Assembly: GCA_016765135.1 (NCBI GenBank)
Contig: JAESQN010000043.1
Coordinates: forward strand, 1 to 33,925
DNA: 33,925 bases
Origin: Robiginitomaculum sp.
GTDB taxonomy: Bacteria > Pseudomonadota > Alphaproteobacteria > Caulobacterales > Maricaulaceae
Direction: 5' to 3'
The notes under the pieces are model-generated. The model made no database searches and was not told the DNA's origin. It saw only the letters and a program-made list of their open reading frames with translations. Positions 1 through 8,212 of this stretch are shown piece after piece (position 1 is the stretch's first letter; each line of letters begins with the position of its first letter). Position numbers and translations under genes: made by a program.

Positions 1-30
1 GCCCCCATCGCCTACGCAAGAGCTTCGGCA

Positions 31-52
31 CTTCCCCCGTAAACGGAGGAAG
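31..52. other. Imperfect hairpin after the TRAP gene
   Basis: CTTCCCCCGT at 31-40 and ACGGAGGAAG at 43-52 are complementary except for one position. They lie just beyond the stop codon of the leftward TRAP gene. No T-run follows in the leftward direction, so a terminator role is weak. The rest of positions 1-75 shows no gene. Confidence 0.25.
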
Positions 53-75
53 GAAAGGTAATAACATCATCCCAA

Positions 76-1212
76 TCACTTAAGCGCTGCCGTTCTTGCG
101 GCTATATAGGCGCCGTCGCTGATTTCTGTCCAGGTGCGGTAGCTGTTGCGGGCTTTTAGATAGCTGTCATAAATAGCACGGGTTTCGGCATTTGAATTGC
201 CGATTTCGGCGACGACTGCTTCGCTGGTACGGCCGATTTTCTCCAAAACATCATCCGGGAATGTGCGCGGGATTATATTGTGCTCCCTCTTTAAAATCTC
301 CAAAGCTTTGCCGTTTTCGTGGGTGTATTCCCCGATGCTGAGGTCATTGACCATATGGCATGCAGCTTTGAAAATAACCTGGTCATTGGGAGACAGGCTG
401 TTCCAGACATCAAGATTTACCCCCAGGCCAATGGCGGCACCGGGTTCTTGAAAGCCGGGGCCGTAATAATAGGGGGCTTCGCGGTATAAACCGAAAGCAT
501 AATCATTCCACGGCCCGACCCACTCTGCCGCGTCAATGGCTCCGGATTGCAGGGCCTGGTATATTTCCCCGCCCGACAATCGTACCGCCGCCCCGCCGAG
601 CCTGCGCACAACTTCGCCGCCAATGCCGGGTATGCGCATTTTCAGGCCTTTGAAATCCTCCAGAGAATTGATCTCTTTTTTGAACCAGCCGCCCATTTGG
701 TGCCCGGTATTGCCCGCATGAAAGGGTTTGAGGTTAAACCGGCCCGACAGTTTGTCCCAGAGTTCTTGCCCGCCGCCAAAATTGACCCAGCCGGAAATTT
801 CGGTCGCCGTCATGCCCATTGGCACGGCGGTGAAAAACGAAAAGCCTTTGGCTTTACCCTGCCAGTAATATTCTGCCGAGTGGTACATGTCCGCCGCACC
901 CGTGGAGACGGCGTCGAAAACCTCGGTAGCCCCGACCAACTCGCCGGCCGAATAAACTTTTATCTCTATGCGGCCTTCGGTCATTGTGCCTACAAATTCA
1001 GCCAAACGGTTGGCCATAATACCCAGGCCAGGAAAGTCTTTCGGCCATGAAGTTACAAGGCGAAATTGACGACGGTTTTTGCCGATATTGGGTATGCCGG
1101 GTGTGCTTACGGCTTGCGTAGTTTTATTATCGGGCTTGCCGCCAAGTACGGCTACAGTCGTCGCTCCGGTGGCAAGGGCGGCCGCAGCGCCCAGTAAATC
1201 TCGTCGTTTCAT
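76..1212 (-). CDS. TRAP transporter solute-binding protein (DctP/TakP-like)
   Basis: This is a periplasmic receptor that would hand a carboxylate, probably a 2-oxo or related acid, to a TRAP membrane transporter. The N-terminus MKRRDLLGAAAALATG has twin arginines and a hydrophobic stretch, like the Tat signals common in this family. The body shows family features: RLVTSWPKD near the mature start, VYSAGELVGATEVFDAVSTGAADM, KMRIPGIGGEVVRRLGG (the Arg is the usual carboxylate anchor) and AAEWVGPWND. The 378-residue length is normal. An upstream in-frame ATG at 1230 would add six residues ahead of the Tat motif; 1212 gives the standard N-terminus. It lies 46 nt after bpt on the same strand. No DctQ or DctM membrane genes are in the window, though they could lie beyond the left edge. 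The substrate is inferred from resemblance only. Confidence 0.9.
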   Translation of the reverse strand: MKRRDLLGAAAALATGATTVAVLGGKPDNKTTQAVSTPGIPNIGKNRRQFRLVTSWPKDFPGLGIMANRLAEFVGTMTEGRIEIKVYSAGELVGATEVFDAVSTGAADMYHSAEYYWQGKAKGFSFFTAVPMGMTATEISGWVNFGGGQELWDKLSGRFNLKPFHAGNTGHQMGGWFKKEINSLEDFKGLKMRIPGIGGEVVRRLGGAAVRLSGGEIYQALQSGAIDAAEWVGPWNDYAFGLYREAPYYYGPGFQEPGAAIGLGVNLDVWNSLSPNDQVIFKAACHMVNDLSIGEYTHENGKALEILKREHNIIPRTFPDDVLEKIGRTSEAVVAEIGNSNAETRAIYDSYLKARNSYRTWTEISDGAYIAARTAALK

Positions 1213-1258
1213 AACTCCCCATTTCCCCATATATTTGTGGTTCTTGTTTTCCGAACCT

Positions 1259-1978
1259 TTAATCTACATTACACCAGCCAATTTTCCGCAATACCTGATG
1301 CGGTTTAAACCTGGCTTTATAGGACATTTTCGGGCTATTTTTCACCCAATATCCCAGATATAAAAATGAGAGCCCGGCTTTGGTGCAGGCATCAATATGA
1401 TCTAAAATCATATAATTACCAAGGCTGCGTTTGGTTTGAGTAATGTCAAAGAAGCTATAAACCATAGAAAGTCCGTCGCGCAATGTATCTGTGATGCAAC
1501 ACGCGACGAGGCGACCAGTATTATCGCGGTACTCAAAGATTTCGGTGCGGGCGGCGCAATCTTCCACCATCAATTCATAACGTTCGAAATCCATTTCGTT
1601 CATGCCGCCTTCGGGATGGCGACTGTGAAGATAGCGCCCCAGCAAGTCATATTGTTCGCGGGTGGCAAAGGCTTCATTGACGGTGCGGGTTATATCCGCA
1701 TTAGTTTTAACCGTGCGCTTGAAGCTTGAACCTAGTTTAAATGCAGGCGCTTTTACCCGTAATGAATGGCAGGCATGGCAGGTCTCGCAGGCCGGGCGGT
1801 AAATAACATTTTGCGAACGGCGAAACCCCGAATGGGTCAGATAATCATTAACATGTGGCCCGTCGAGTGGCTCTAGGGGCGTAAATATCTTGCGCTCCAT
1901 CTCCCCGTCCAAATAGGGACAAGGGGCGGGCAGGGTGATATAAAACTGCAAATCATTTGGATCAAAATGGCGAGACAT
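1259..1978 (-). CDS. bpt: Aspartate/glutamate leucyltransferase (bacterial arginyltransferase family)
   Basis: The enzyme transfers Leu from leucyl-tRNA to proteins with N-terminal Asp or Glu, marking them for ClpS/ClpAP under the bacterial N-end rule. It is cytosolic. The 239-residue length is typical. The N-terminal region has the Cys-rich signature of the ATE/Bpt family: C20 in PAPCPYLDGEMERK, then C64, C67 and C70 in PACETCHACHSLRV. The C-terminal GNAT-like half includes YRDNTGRLVACCITD, GLSMVYSFFD and LGYWVKNSPKMSYKARFKP. The gene begins 9 nt after the SLC13 permease stop, so the two are probably cotranscribed. Bpt is distinguished from eukaryotic-type Ate1 by its short length and context; the substrate specificity is family knowledge. 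Confidence 0.93.
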   Translation of the reverse strand: MSRHFDPNDLQFYITLPAPCPYLDGEMERKIFTPLEPLDGPHVNDYLTHSGFRRSQNVIYRPACETCHACHSLRVKAPAFKLGSSFKRTVKTNADITRTVNEAFATREQYDLLGRYLHSRHPEGGMNEMDFERYELMVEDCAARTEIFEYRDNTGRLVACCITDTLRDGLSMVYSFFDITQTKRSLGNYMILDHIDACTKAGLSFLYLGYWVKNSPKMSYKARFKPHQVLRKIGWCNVD

Positions 1979-1987
1979 GAAATCAGT

Positions 1988-3838
1988 TTACCCCAGATCA
2001 AACACAAAGGGAAGCATGACAATATAACTTACCCAAATAACCAGAATAAGCGGCACGCCGAACCGGACATAATCTATGAATTTATAGTGCCCTGGCCCCA
2101 TAACCAGCAAATTTGTCTGGTAGGCAATAGGGGTTGCGAAGGAGCAATTGGCGGCAAACAATACGGTCAGGATGAGGATTTTGGGATCAATCCCGGTCTG
2201 GTTGGAGATACCGATAGCAATAGGTGCGAACAGCAAAGCCGTCGCGTTATTGGACAACAGGTTAGTCATAACGGCTACGAGTAAAAACAACCCGCCCAGC
2301 AACACCTGGGGGCCGTAGCCTTGTAGGGCATTGACCACCTGCGCCGCTACATAACCCGCACCTCCGGTCGCTTCCAAGGCAATACCCATAGCAAAGGCAG
2401 CGCCTATCAACATGAATATCTTAGTGTCCAGCGCCCGTATGGCTTGGCGAATATTCAAGCACTGGGTCGCAATCATCAGTGCGGCACCGCTAAAAGCGGC
2501 GTGGACAATAGGTAATATGCCAAAGGACGCCATGAGAATAACGCCGGCAAAAATTATCCGCGCAATATTGGCTTTGCGTATGTCCGGTAAATCCTTGGTG
2601 GCCCAGTCAAGCAGCATAATATCGTGATTGTTACGCATAGCTTCGATTTGCGGCACATAGCCAAACAGGAGCAAATCATCTCCGGCTTCAAGCCGGATTT
2701 GCATCATACGTTCACGCATCATGCGCGATCGTCTTTGGATGCCGAGAACCAGGCACCCGGTCTGGCGTTGAAATCCAGCCTCTTCGATGGTTTCGCCGAT
2801 CATTTGTGAGCCCGGCGCAATCACCGCTTCGCTAATCACAATGCGCGCCGTACCTTCGCCTTTGCTAAAGCCGGGGGTTGCCAACATGCCTTTGAGGTAT
2901 TCGGGATAGGCAGAGAGCAGGCCAGTTAAGGCTTTGCGGGTTGCGGCTACTGTTAGGGTGTCGCCTTCTTCCAGGGCAGATGAAAATGGTGGCAATAATT
3001 GTTTGTCGCCGCGCTGGATTGAACGCACTGTCATCATGCGCAAGTCTCTGAACAGCCCGGCCACTGGTTTTGCACCGATCAAGGGATGTGAAGCGGTGAT
3101 GCGAATCGGTGCGATATATTGCCGCCCCGAACGGGTGGTGGTGCCGGGGGCAGGGCCTCTATTTGGTAATAGCCATTTTGACGTCAGTACAATAAACGCC
3201 ACCCCGATAGCCGCCAATATCAAACCGGGCCAGGCCGGGTCAAAAAACGCAATGCTTTCTTCGGTCGAGCGTTCTAATGCGCCCGCTACAAGGATATTGG
3301 TAGAAGACCCGATCAGTGTGGTCATGCCCGCCAATATGCAAATAAAACTGAGCGGCATCATGAATTTTGATGCAGAGCCGCGTAATTGTAGAGCCATAGC
3401 GGCGAGGATCGGGATGAACATCACCACCACGGGCGTGTTGTTCATGAACATTGAAGTGACAAAAGCCACAACAAACACCATGGTCAATGTGCGTTTTGGA
3501 TAACTGTCCAGGTAAGAGTTCAAGACACGAGTCGGGTTTTCCAAAGCGCCCGTATGAAATATACCTTGGCCAATCACCAAGAGAGCCATGATTGTGATCA
3601 AGGCAGGGTCAGAAAACCCCGACAGCAAGGTTCGTGCATTTGTGGCGGATAAACTTTCAGGTACAAATACTTGAAAAAACAGCAATAAAGCGGCTAATAT
3701 ACCAAGCGAAACCAATTCAATAGAGTATTTTTCAAAGGCATAAAGGGCAATGCCAAACAGGACAATCCCGAAAACGGCCCACATTTGCCAACTGGTTTCA
3801 ATAATCTGCCCACTGGCTTCAATAATTTGTATGTCCAT
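1988..3838 (-). CDS. SLC13/ArsB-NhaD-like permease with TrkA-C domains
   Basis: This is an inner-membrane ion-coupled anion transporter of about 616 residues. About five hydrophobic segments are followed by a cytosolic insert with two TrkA-C-like regions (around TVRSIQRGDKQLLPPFSSALEEGDTL and a second with a matching GDDLLLFG). A second membrane half follows. The halves carry the family's re-entrant signatures, FMNNTPVVVMFIPI and LSNNATALLFAPIAIGI, and end with the family's NCSFATPIAYQTNLLVMGPG. The open frame extends upstream to 4048, but those codons read poorly and overlap the promoter and start region of the divergent gene. The ATG at 3838 (MDIQIIEASG) starts just before the first membrane helix. 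It heads a leftward group with bpt and the TRAP receptor. The substrate (sulfate, dicarboxylate or other anion) cannot be read from the sequence. Confidence 0.9.
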   Translation of the reverse strand: MDIQIIEASGQIIETSWQMWAVFGIVLFGIALYAFEKYSIELVSLGILAALLLFFQVFVPESLSATNARTLLSGFSDPALITIMALLVIGQGIFHTGALENPTRVLNSYLDSYPKRTLTMVFVVAFVTSMFMNNTPVVVMFIPILAAMALQLRGSASKFMMPLSFICILAGMTTLIGSSTNILVAGALERSTEESIAFFDPAWPGLILAAIGVAFIVLTSKWLLPNRGPAPGTTTRSGRQYIAPIRITASHPLIGAKPVAGLFRDLRMMTVRSIQRGDKQLLPPFSSALEEGDTLTVAATRKALTGLLSAYPEYLKGMLATPGFSKGEGTARIVISEAVIAPGSQMIGETIEEAGFQRQTGCLVLGIQRRSRMMRERMMQIRLEAGDDLLLFGYVPQIEAMRNNHDIMLLDWATKDLPDIRKANIARIIFAGVILMASFGILPIVHAAFSGAALMIATQCLNIRQAIRALDTKIFMLIGAAFAMGIALEATGGAGYVAAQVVNALQGYGPQVLLGGLFLLVAVMTNLLSNNATALLFAPIAIGISNQTGIDPKILILTVLFAANCSFATPIAYQTNLLVMGPGHYKFIDYVRFGVPLILVIWVSYIVMLPFVFDLG

Positions 3839-3917
3839 AATTTGCGCTCTAGCAGGTAAATTAACGCTTGGCGAGCGTGTTTGGTTGTTTGTGCTCTTTA
3901 TTTGATTTCGATAAACA

Positions 3918-3947
3918 TTGACACGCCGTCTATCGGGCTGGCATGTA
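3918..3947 (+). promoter_or_regulatory. Candidate sigma-70 promoter for the AbgT operon
   Basis: A perfect -35 TTGACA lies at 3918-3923. After 18 nt there is a weak -10 candidate, CATGTA at 3942-3947. It sits 37 nt before the AbgT-family start codon, in the region between divergent transporter genes. The -10 is poor, so the call is tentative. Confidence 0.35.
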
Positions 3948-3983
3948 AGGTATGACAATAAAATAAAATTGGGGAGAGCCAAC

Positions 3984-5609
3984 ATGGCCGAAGCAAAAGT
4001 TGATAGCACACAAAAAGGAATATTGGGCTGGGTTGAACGGACAGGCAACCGCTTGCCGGATCCGGTGTTTATATTTTTCTACCTGATCGGCATTTTAATG
4101 GTGATCTCGGTGCTGTTGGCATTATTTGGCGTTACGGCTGAACATCCGGTTCAAAAAAATGCCGACGGAACGCCGCTTGTTATAAAGTCCCTCAGTTTAT
4201 TGTCGGCGGACAACATCCAAAAGCTTTGGGTGGAAATGCCCAAGACCTTCACCCATTTTCACCCGCTGGGCTATGTTCTGGTGGTGATGCTGGGTGCGGG
4301 TGTAGCGGAACGCTCCGGGTTTTTTGCCGCTGGTATGCGCGCCGCCGTGCGTTCAACCCCTGTGTTTTTGCTGACCCCCGTGGTTGCTCTGGTCGCCATG
4401 CTTGGTAATCATGCGGCGGACGCTGGTTATGTAGTGCTTATTCCGCTGGCCGGGATTTTGTTTGCGGCTGCCGGACGGCACCCGCTTGCCGGTATTGCCG
4501 CTGCCTTTGCCGGGGTTTCCGGCGGGTTTTCGGCCAATTTGTTGCCCGGTCAGCTTGATGCTCTATTGTTCGGGATTACCGAAGAAGCCGTCTCCGCTAG
4601 TGGGCTAGACTCAACTTGGGTCATGAATATTGCTGGAAACTGGTATTTTATTGCTGCGATGACTGTAATATATCTGCCGCTGATCTGGTTTGTTACCGAC
4701 AAAGTCATCGAGCCGCGTCTTGGCAAATGGTCTCCCGGCGGCGATAAAAGCAACGGCGAGTTAGCGGCGCAGTTTGAAGGCAAGGACACGGAGCTTTCTG
4801 CGGGTGAGAAAAAAGGCCTGAAGCTGGCTGGACTGGCGGCGCTGGGTATTGTTGGTCTATGGCTGTTTATGACCTTTGGCCCTGGCACTCCATTGATTGA
4901 CGAGGCGGCCTGCCCAATCGATGAAATGGAAGCAGGCCTGTGTTCCAAACAGGCAACATTGCGTCCGTTTTATACATCATTAGTTGGCGGGTTTATGGCG
5001 TTGTTTCTGGCCTGTGGTTGGGTTTATGGCAAGGTTTCAGGCACGATTAAAAATAAACAGGACTTGGTCGATATGATGACCGGAGCCATGAAAGACATGG
5101 GGTATTATCTAGTCCTGTCCTTTGCCGCAGCGCATTTCGTTGCCATGTTTGGCTGGTCAAATCTGGGACTGATTTCGGCGGTACACGGGGCGGATGCTAT
5201 TCAGTCCACTGGCTTGCCACTGCCGATTGTTCTGGGTCTGATCATTATTTTCTCGGCAATCCTCAATTTGTTTATTGGTTCCGCCAGTGCTAAATGGGCT
5301 TTGCTGGCCCCGATACTGGTGCCGATGTTGATGCTTTTGGGCTTTAGCCCTGAAGCCTCCACTGCCGCTTACCGGGTTGGGGACAGCGCTACCAATATCA
5401 TTACGCCGCTTATGGTGTATTTCCCACTCATCCTGATTTTTGCCAAACGCTGGCAAAAAGACTTCGGTCTCGGGAGTTTGACCGCTCTGATGATCCCCTA
5501 TTCAGTGTGGATGTTGATCTCGGGTACTGCGTTGATGATCATCTGGGTCATATTAGGTGTACCGCTTGGGCCGGATGTGTCGGTTGCTTATACCTTGCCA
5601 GGTCAGTAG
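3984..5609 (+). CDS. AbgT-family transporter
   Basis: This is an inner-membrane transporter of the AbgT/MtrF family, 541 residues with many hydrophobic segments. Characterised members import p-aminobenzoyl-glutamate or export sulfonamides. Family features include the N-terminal LGWVERTGNRLPDPVFIFFYL, GAGVAERSGFFAAGMRAAV, HAADAGYVVLIPLAG, GFSANLLPGQLDALLFGITEEA, and the C-terminal FIGSASAKWALLAPILVPMLMLLG with YRVGDSATNIITPLMVYFPL. The start at 3984 is set by GGGGAG at 3971-3976, seven nt ahead of the ATG; the longer frame from 3918 would begin inside the -35 element. It leads a short operon with a dehydrogenase 32 nt downstream and a phosphatase-fold protein. Which molecule it moves is unknown. 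Confidence 0.93.
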   Translation: MAEAKVDSTQKGILGWVERTGNRLPDPVFIFFYLIGILMVISVLLALFGVTAEHPVQKNADGTPLVIKSLSLLSADNIQKLWVEMPKTFTHFHPLGYVLVVMLGAGVAERSGFFAAGMRAAVRSTPVFLLTPVVALVAMLGNHAADAGYVVLIPLAGILFAAAGRHPLAGIAAAFAGVSGGFSANLLPGQLDALLFGITEEAVSASGLDSTWVMNIAGNWYFIAAMTVIYLPLIWFVTDKVIEPRLGKWSPGGDKSNGELAAQFEGKDTELSAGEKKGLKLAGLAALGIVGLWLFMTFGPGTPLIDEAACPIDEMEAGLCSKQATLRPFYTSLVGGFMALFLACGWVYGKVSGTIKNKQDLVDMMTGAMKDMGYYLVLSFAAAHFVAMFGWSNLGLISAVHGADAIQSTGLPLPIVLGLIIIFSAILNLFIGSASAKWALLAPILVPMLMLLGFSPEASTAAYRVGDSATNIITPLMVYFPLILIFAKRWQKDFGLGSLTALMIPYSVWMLISGTALMIIWVILGVPLGPDVSVAYTLPGQ

Positions 5610-5641
5610 CGAGACTGTAGGCATTATGATATGGGTTCTTT

Positions 5642-6511
5642 ATGGCTAATCTAGCATTTTTAGGGCTCGGAGTGATGGGCTATCCCATGGCCGGGCATTT
5701 GGTAAAGGCTGGGCATGAGGTCTGCGTGTGGAACCGCACGGCGTCTAAATCTGCGACCTGGGTCAAAGAATGGGCCGCAGAACATGACGCCAGTGCCGCG
5801 CCTGATATACCCACTGCCGTCCGGGACGCTGACTTCATAATGATGTGCGTAGGCAATGATGATGATGTTTATGCAGTGGCCGTGCAAGCCATTCAAACCA
5901 TGAAGCCCGGCAGTCTTCTGGTAGACCACACCACCGCTTCAGCCAAATGCGCCCGTCATTGCTACGCTGAGGCGAAAAGCGCAGGTGTCGGGTTTGTAGA
6001 CGCGCCCATATCAGGCGGTGAAGCCGGCGCGGTGAACGGGGCACTGACCATTATGTGCGGCGGCGCTGCTGCGGATTATAAGCGGGCTGAACCCGTCATG
6101 CAGGCTTACGCTAAAGCCGTCAAACATATGGGCGCGCCTGGTGCCGGGCAGCTGACCAAAATGGTCAATCAGATTTGTATCGCCGGTACACTACAAGGTT
6201 TGTCAGAAGCCGTGCATTTCGCCAAAAAGGCAGGGCTTGATGTGGACGCGGTGGTCGAAGCCATAGGCCAGGGCGCGGCCCAAAGTTGGCAGATGGACAA
6301 CCGTGCGTCCACCATGGGGCGGGGCGAATTTGAGTTTGGCTTTGCGGTCGATTGGATGCGCAAGGATTTGAAAATCGCGCTGGAGACGGCCGCCGAGACC
6401 GGGGCTATTTTGACCATGACCCAATTGGTGGATAATTATTATGAAGATATACAAAAAATGGGTGGCAATCGTTGGGACACCTCTAGCCTGATTAAAAGGC
6501 TGGAGAGATGA
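5642..6511 (+). CDS. NAD(P)-dependent 3-hydroxyisobutyrate dehydrogenase-family oxidoreductase
   Basis: This is a cytosolic beta-hydroxyacid dehydrogenase, 289 residues, the normal family length. The Rossmann motif is at the N-terminus (FLGLGVMGYPMAGHLVKAGH, followed by VWNRT). The substrate-binding signature DAPISGGEAGAVNGALTIMCGG follows at about residues 120-140. The catalytic Lys lies in GAPGAGQLTKMVNQ near residue 175, and the late KDLKIALE motif is present. Members act on 3-hydroxyisobutyrate, tartronate semialdehyde, glyoxylate or succinic semialdehyde; the sequence alone does not decide. It sits between the AbgT transporter and the phosphatase-fold gene. Its stop overlaps the next start by four bases (ATGA), so translation is probably coupled. 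Confidence 0.92.
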   Translation: MANLAFLGLGVMGYPMAGHLVKAGHEVCVWNRTASKSATWVKEWAAEHDASAAPDIPTAVRDADFIMMCVGNDDDVYAVAVQAIQTMKPGSLLVDHTTASAKCARHCYAEAKSAGVGFVDAPISGGEAGAVNGALTIMCGGAAADYKRAEPVMQAYAKAVKHMGAPGAGQLTKMVNQICIAGTLQGLSEAVHFAKKAGLDVDAVVEAIGQGAAQSWQMDNRASTMGRGEFEFGFAVDWMRKDLKIALETAAETGAILTMTQLVDNYYEDIQKMGGNRWDTSSLIKRLER

Positions 6512-7533
6512 TGAAAAAATTATTCAAATATATCAGTATTTTACTGGTATCTTTTCTTTTAACTATGGTCGTAGTTGTTGGCGTTAATTATTTCAATACG
6601 GGCATTAAAATTGATAAGAAAACTGCCTCTGAATCCCGACAACCGGGGCCAGTTATCACAGTGATGAACTGGAACATCGGGTATGCGGGCCTTGGCAAGG
6701 ACTCGGATTTTGTTATGGACGGGGGTGAAAATCTCCTACCGCCAAGCCGCGAAATTGTTGAGGTAAATGTTAAAGGGATCAATAATATTCTACAGACGCA
6801 TAAGGCCGATTTTTATTTAATACAGGAAATATCCAAACCCGACAGGCTCAATTTGGGTGTTGATGTTTTGGGTGATATACGGGCGGCGCTTGACGAATAT
6901 TCGTCTTGGTTCACGTATGATTTTAGCACACGGCTAGTACCAATCCGCTGGGCGCTTAAACATGGTCTGGCAACATTTGCGCCGTTTGCGCTTGATAATA
7001 TCAGCATAATCCGGCTACCCAACGAGCCGGATCGGCTTGGTAATATAATCCAGCGCCAATACCATATCCAACTCACGGAATTTAGTGCGGCAGGAAATGA
7101 TTGGGCGTTGATGAACATCCATCTGTCGGCCTTTGACGAGGGCGGAAATATCAGGGTTCAGCAATTCGAAAAATTGCTCGAAATCGCGCAGGCTTACTAC
7201 GCAGACGGTAAATATGTTATCATCGGCGGGGACTGGAATATGCAGCTTACCCCGACGGATTTCCCGCATACCACGTTGGAAAAACACTTGTTGTGGCTAA
7301 AAACACTGCCCGCGAATTCAATAAAACCGGGCTGGCAATTGGTGATTGACGAAAAAGTCGCGACCGTGCGCACCAATGAACGGCCCTATCAGCGCGGGCA
7401 AAATTATACGACTATTATTGACGGATTTTTAGTATCGCCCAATGTGGACGTGCGTAGCGTACAAACTCTGGACACGAATTTCGAGTTTACCGATCATCAG
7501 CCCACACTTGCCGCGTTTACGGCTAAACCATAA
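6508..7533 (+). CDS. Membrane-anchored endonuclease/exonuclease/phosphatase-fold protein
   Basis: The protein has 341 residues. An N-terminal hydrophobic segment (about residues 8-27, after MMKKLFKY) would be a signal anchor or uncleaved signal, placing the domain outside the inner membrane. The metal-dependent EEP fold is shown by MNWNIGYAG (Asn), FYLIQEISKP (Glu), MNIHLSAFD (His), IIGGDWNMQL (Asp/Asn) and the terminal DHQPTLAAF (Asp/His). All catalytic positions appear present. Such proteins cleave nucleic acids, sphingomyelin, inositol phosphates or other phosphodiesters; the substrate cannot be told here. It is translationally coupled to the dehydrogenase upstream and overlaps the convergent NnrU-like gene by 11 nt at its 3' end. 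Confidence 0.85.
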   Translation: MMKKLFKYISILLVSFLLTMVVVVGVNYFNTGIKIDKKTASESRQPGPVITVMNWNIGYAGLGKDSDFVMDGGENLLPPSREIVEVNVKGINNILQTHKADFYLIQEISKPDRLNLGVDVLGDIRAALDEYSSWFTYDFSTRLVPIRWALKHGLATFAPFALDNISIIRLPNEPDRLGNIIQRQYHIQLTEFSAAGNDWALMNIHLSAFDEGGNIRVQQFEKLLEIAQAYYADGKYVIIGGDWNMQLTPTDFPHTTLEKHLLWLKTLPANSIKPGWQLVIDEKVATVRTNERPYQRGQNYTTIIDGFLVSPNVDVRSVQTLDTNFEFTDHQPTLAAFTAKP

Positions 7534-8089
7534 TCGGCACCCCGATCATCAATTCATGCAAATGCGTGACGAAAACGAAATAGACCAGCGCTCCCATAAT
7601 AACTGCATAAATATCTCCGGCGATACCAGGTTTTTTTACTGCGACTTCCCGGTTTCTGGTGACGATCAGAACAATCGCGGCATAGGCGAGAAAACTACCA
7701 AATAAAATGAGCGAGTTCAGCTCGCCGTTGGCCAGTAAGTGGCCAAAACTCCATAGAACAATGCCCAATAACATGGGGTGTTTCAATTTTTTCTTGATAT
7801 AGCCATATGGCCCGTAAGCAGCAAACAGCAAAATCAAGGCGGGTAGCATTAGTGCCATAGTCACATGCATCCCCCAGCCGGGCGGGGTAAACACCAGCGC
7901 AGATGGCCGCACCAACCCATATCCCCACACCATCAGAACAAAGCCCAGACCCGCAAACAGGCTATACAGCCCCATATAACGCATATAGCCCATGCGCCCC
8001 CGTATATCACGGCTCGGTGCTCGCGAGCGCAGGCTGGAATAGAGGTGGGTGATGAAAAACAGTGCCGTACCGGCGATAAGAAAATACAT
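7523..8089 (-). CDS. NnrU-like membrane protein
   Basis: This is an inner-membrane protein of about 188 residues with five or six hydrophobic segments. It has the NnrU-family pattern: an N-terminal helix followed by THLYSSLRSRAPSRDIRGRMG, YMGLYSLFAGLGFVLMVWGY, a middle HPMLLGIVLWSFGHLLANGELNSLILFG and a C-terminal GxxxYxxFVxxLH. NnrU was named from nitrite/NO reduction clusters, but many copies, like this one, stand alone; the related NnrU/isoprenoid methyltransferase-like group is functionally unclear. The open frame reaches an ATG at 8104, but AGGAGG lies between that codon and the ATG at 8089, with five nt spacing. The start is therefore placed at 8089. It converges on the phosphatase-fold gene with an 11-nt overlap. 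Confidence 0.8.
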   Translation of the reverse strand: MYFLIAGTALFFITHLYSSLRSRAPSRDIRGRMGYMRYMGLYSLFAGLGFVLMVWGYGLVRPSALVFTPPGWGMHVTMALMLPALILLFAAYGPYGYIKKKLKHPMLLGIVLWSFGHLLANGELNSLILFGSFLAYAAIVLIVTRNREVAVKKPGIAGDIYAVIMGALVYFVFVTHLHELMIGVPIMV

Positions 8090-8130
8090 AAATGCCTCCT
8101 GCATTGACGCGAATCATATACTCACGACAC

Positions 8131-8158
8131 TTGCGCTCAATAGGGATTAGTCTATACA
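8131..8158 (+). promoter_or_regulatory. Candidate promoter for queD-metG
   Basis: TTGCGC at 8131-8136 and TATACA at 8153-8158 are separated by 16 nt. They lie 55 nt upstream of the QueD-like start codon, in the divergent region with the NnrU gene. A small inverted repeat GTGAC-5-GTCAC follows at 8180-8194. This is sequence resemblance only. Confidence 0.3.
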
Positions 8159-8212
8159 ACCGTTCTCACAACGACAAGTGTGACTATTGGTCACGATTTA
8201 CGGATATTTGAC

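Noticed and set aside
547-1050. A 167-codon plus-strand frame opposite the TRAP receptor
   Set aside because: It is antisense to a clear family member and shows no domain; several similar frames opposite holC, pepA, purM, metG and dnaB were rejected for the same reason.
3839-4048. N-terminal extension of the SLC13 permease frame up to 4048
   Set aside because: It would cover the divergent gene's promoter, start codon and first codons, its residues do not resemble the family, and the ATG at 3838 gives a normal N-terminus.
8105-8212. preQ1 or other riboswitch upstream of the QueD-like gene
   Set aside because: No recognisable preQ1 aptamer; only a 5-bp inverted repeat at 8180-8194 was seen.
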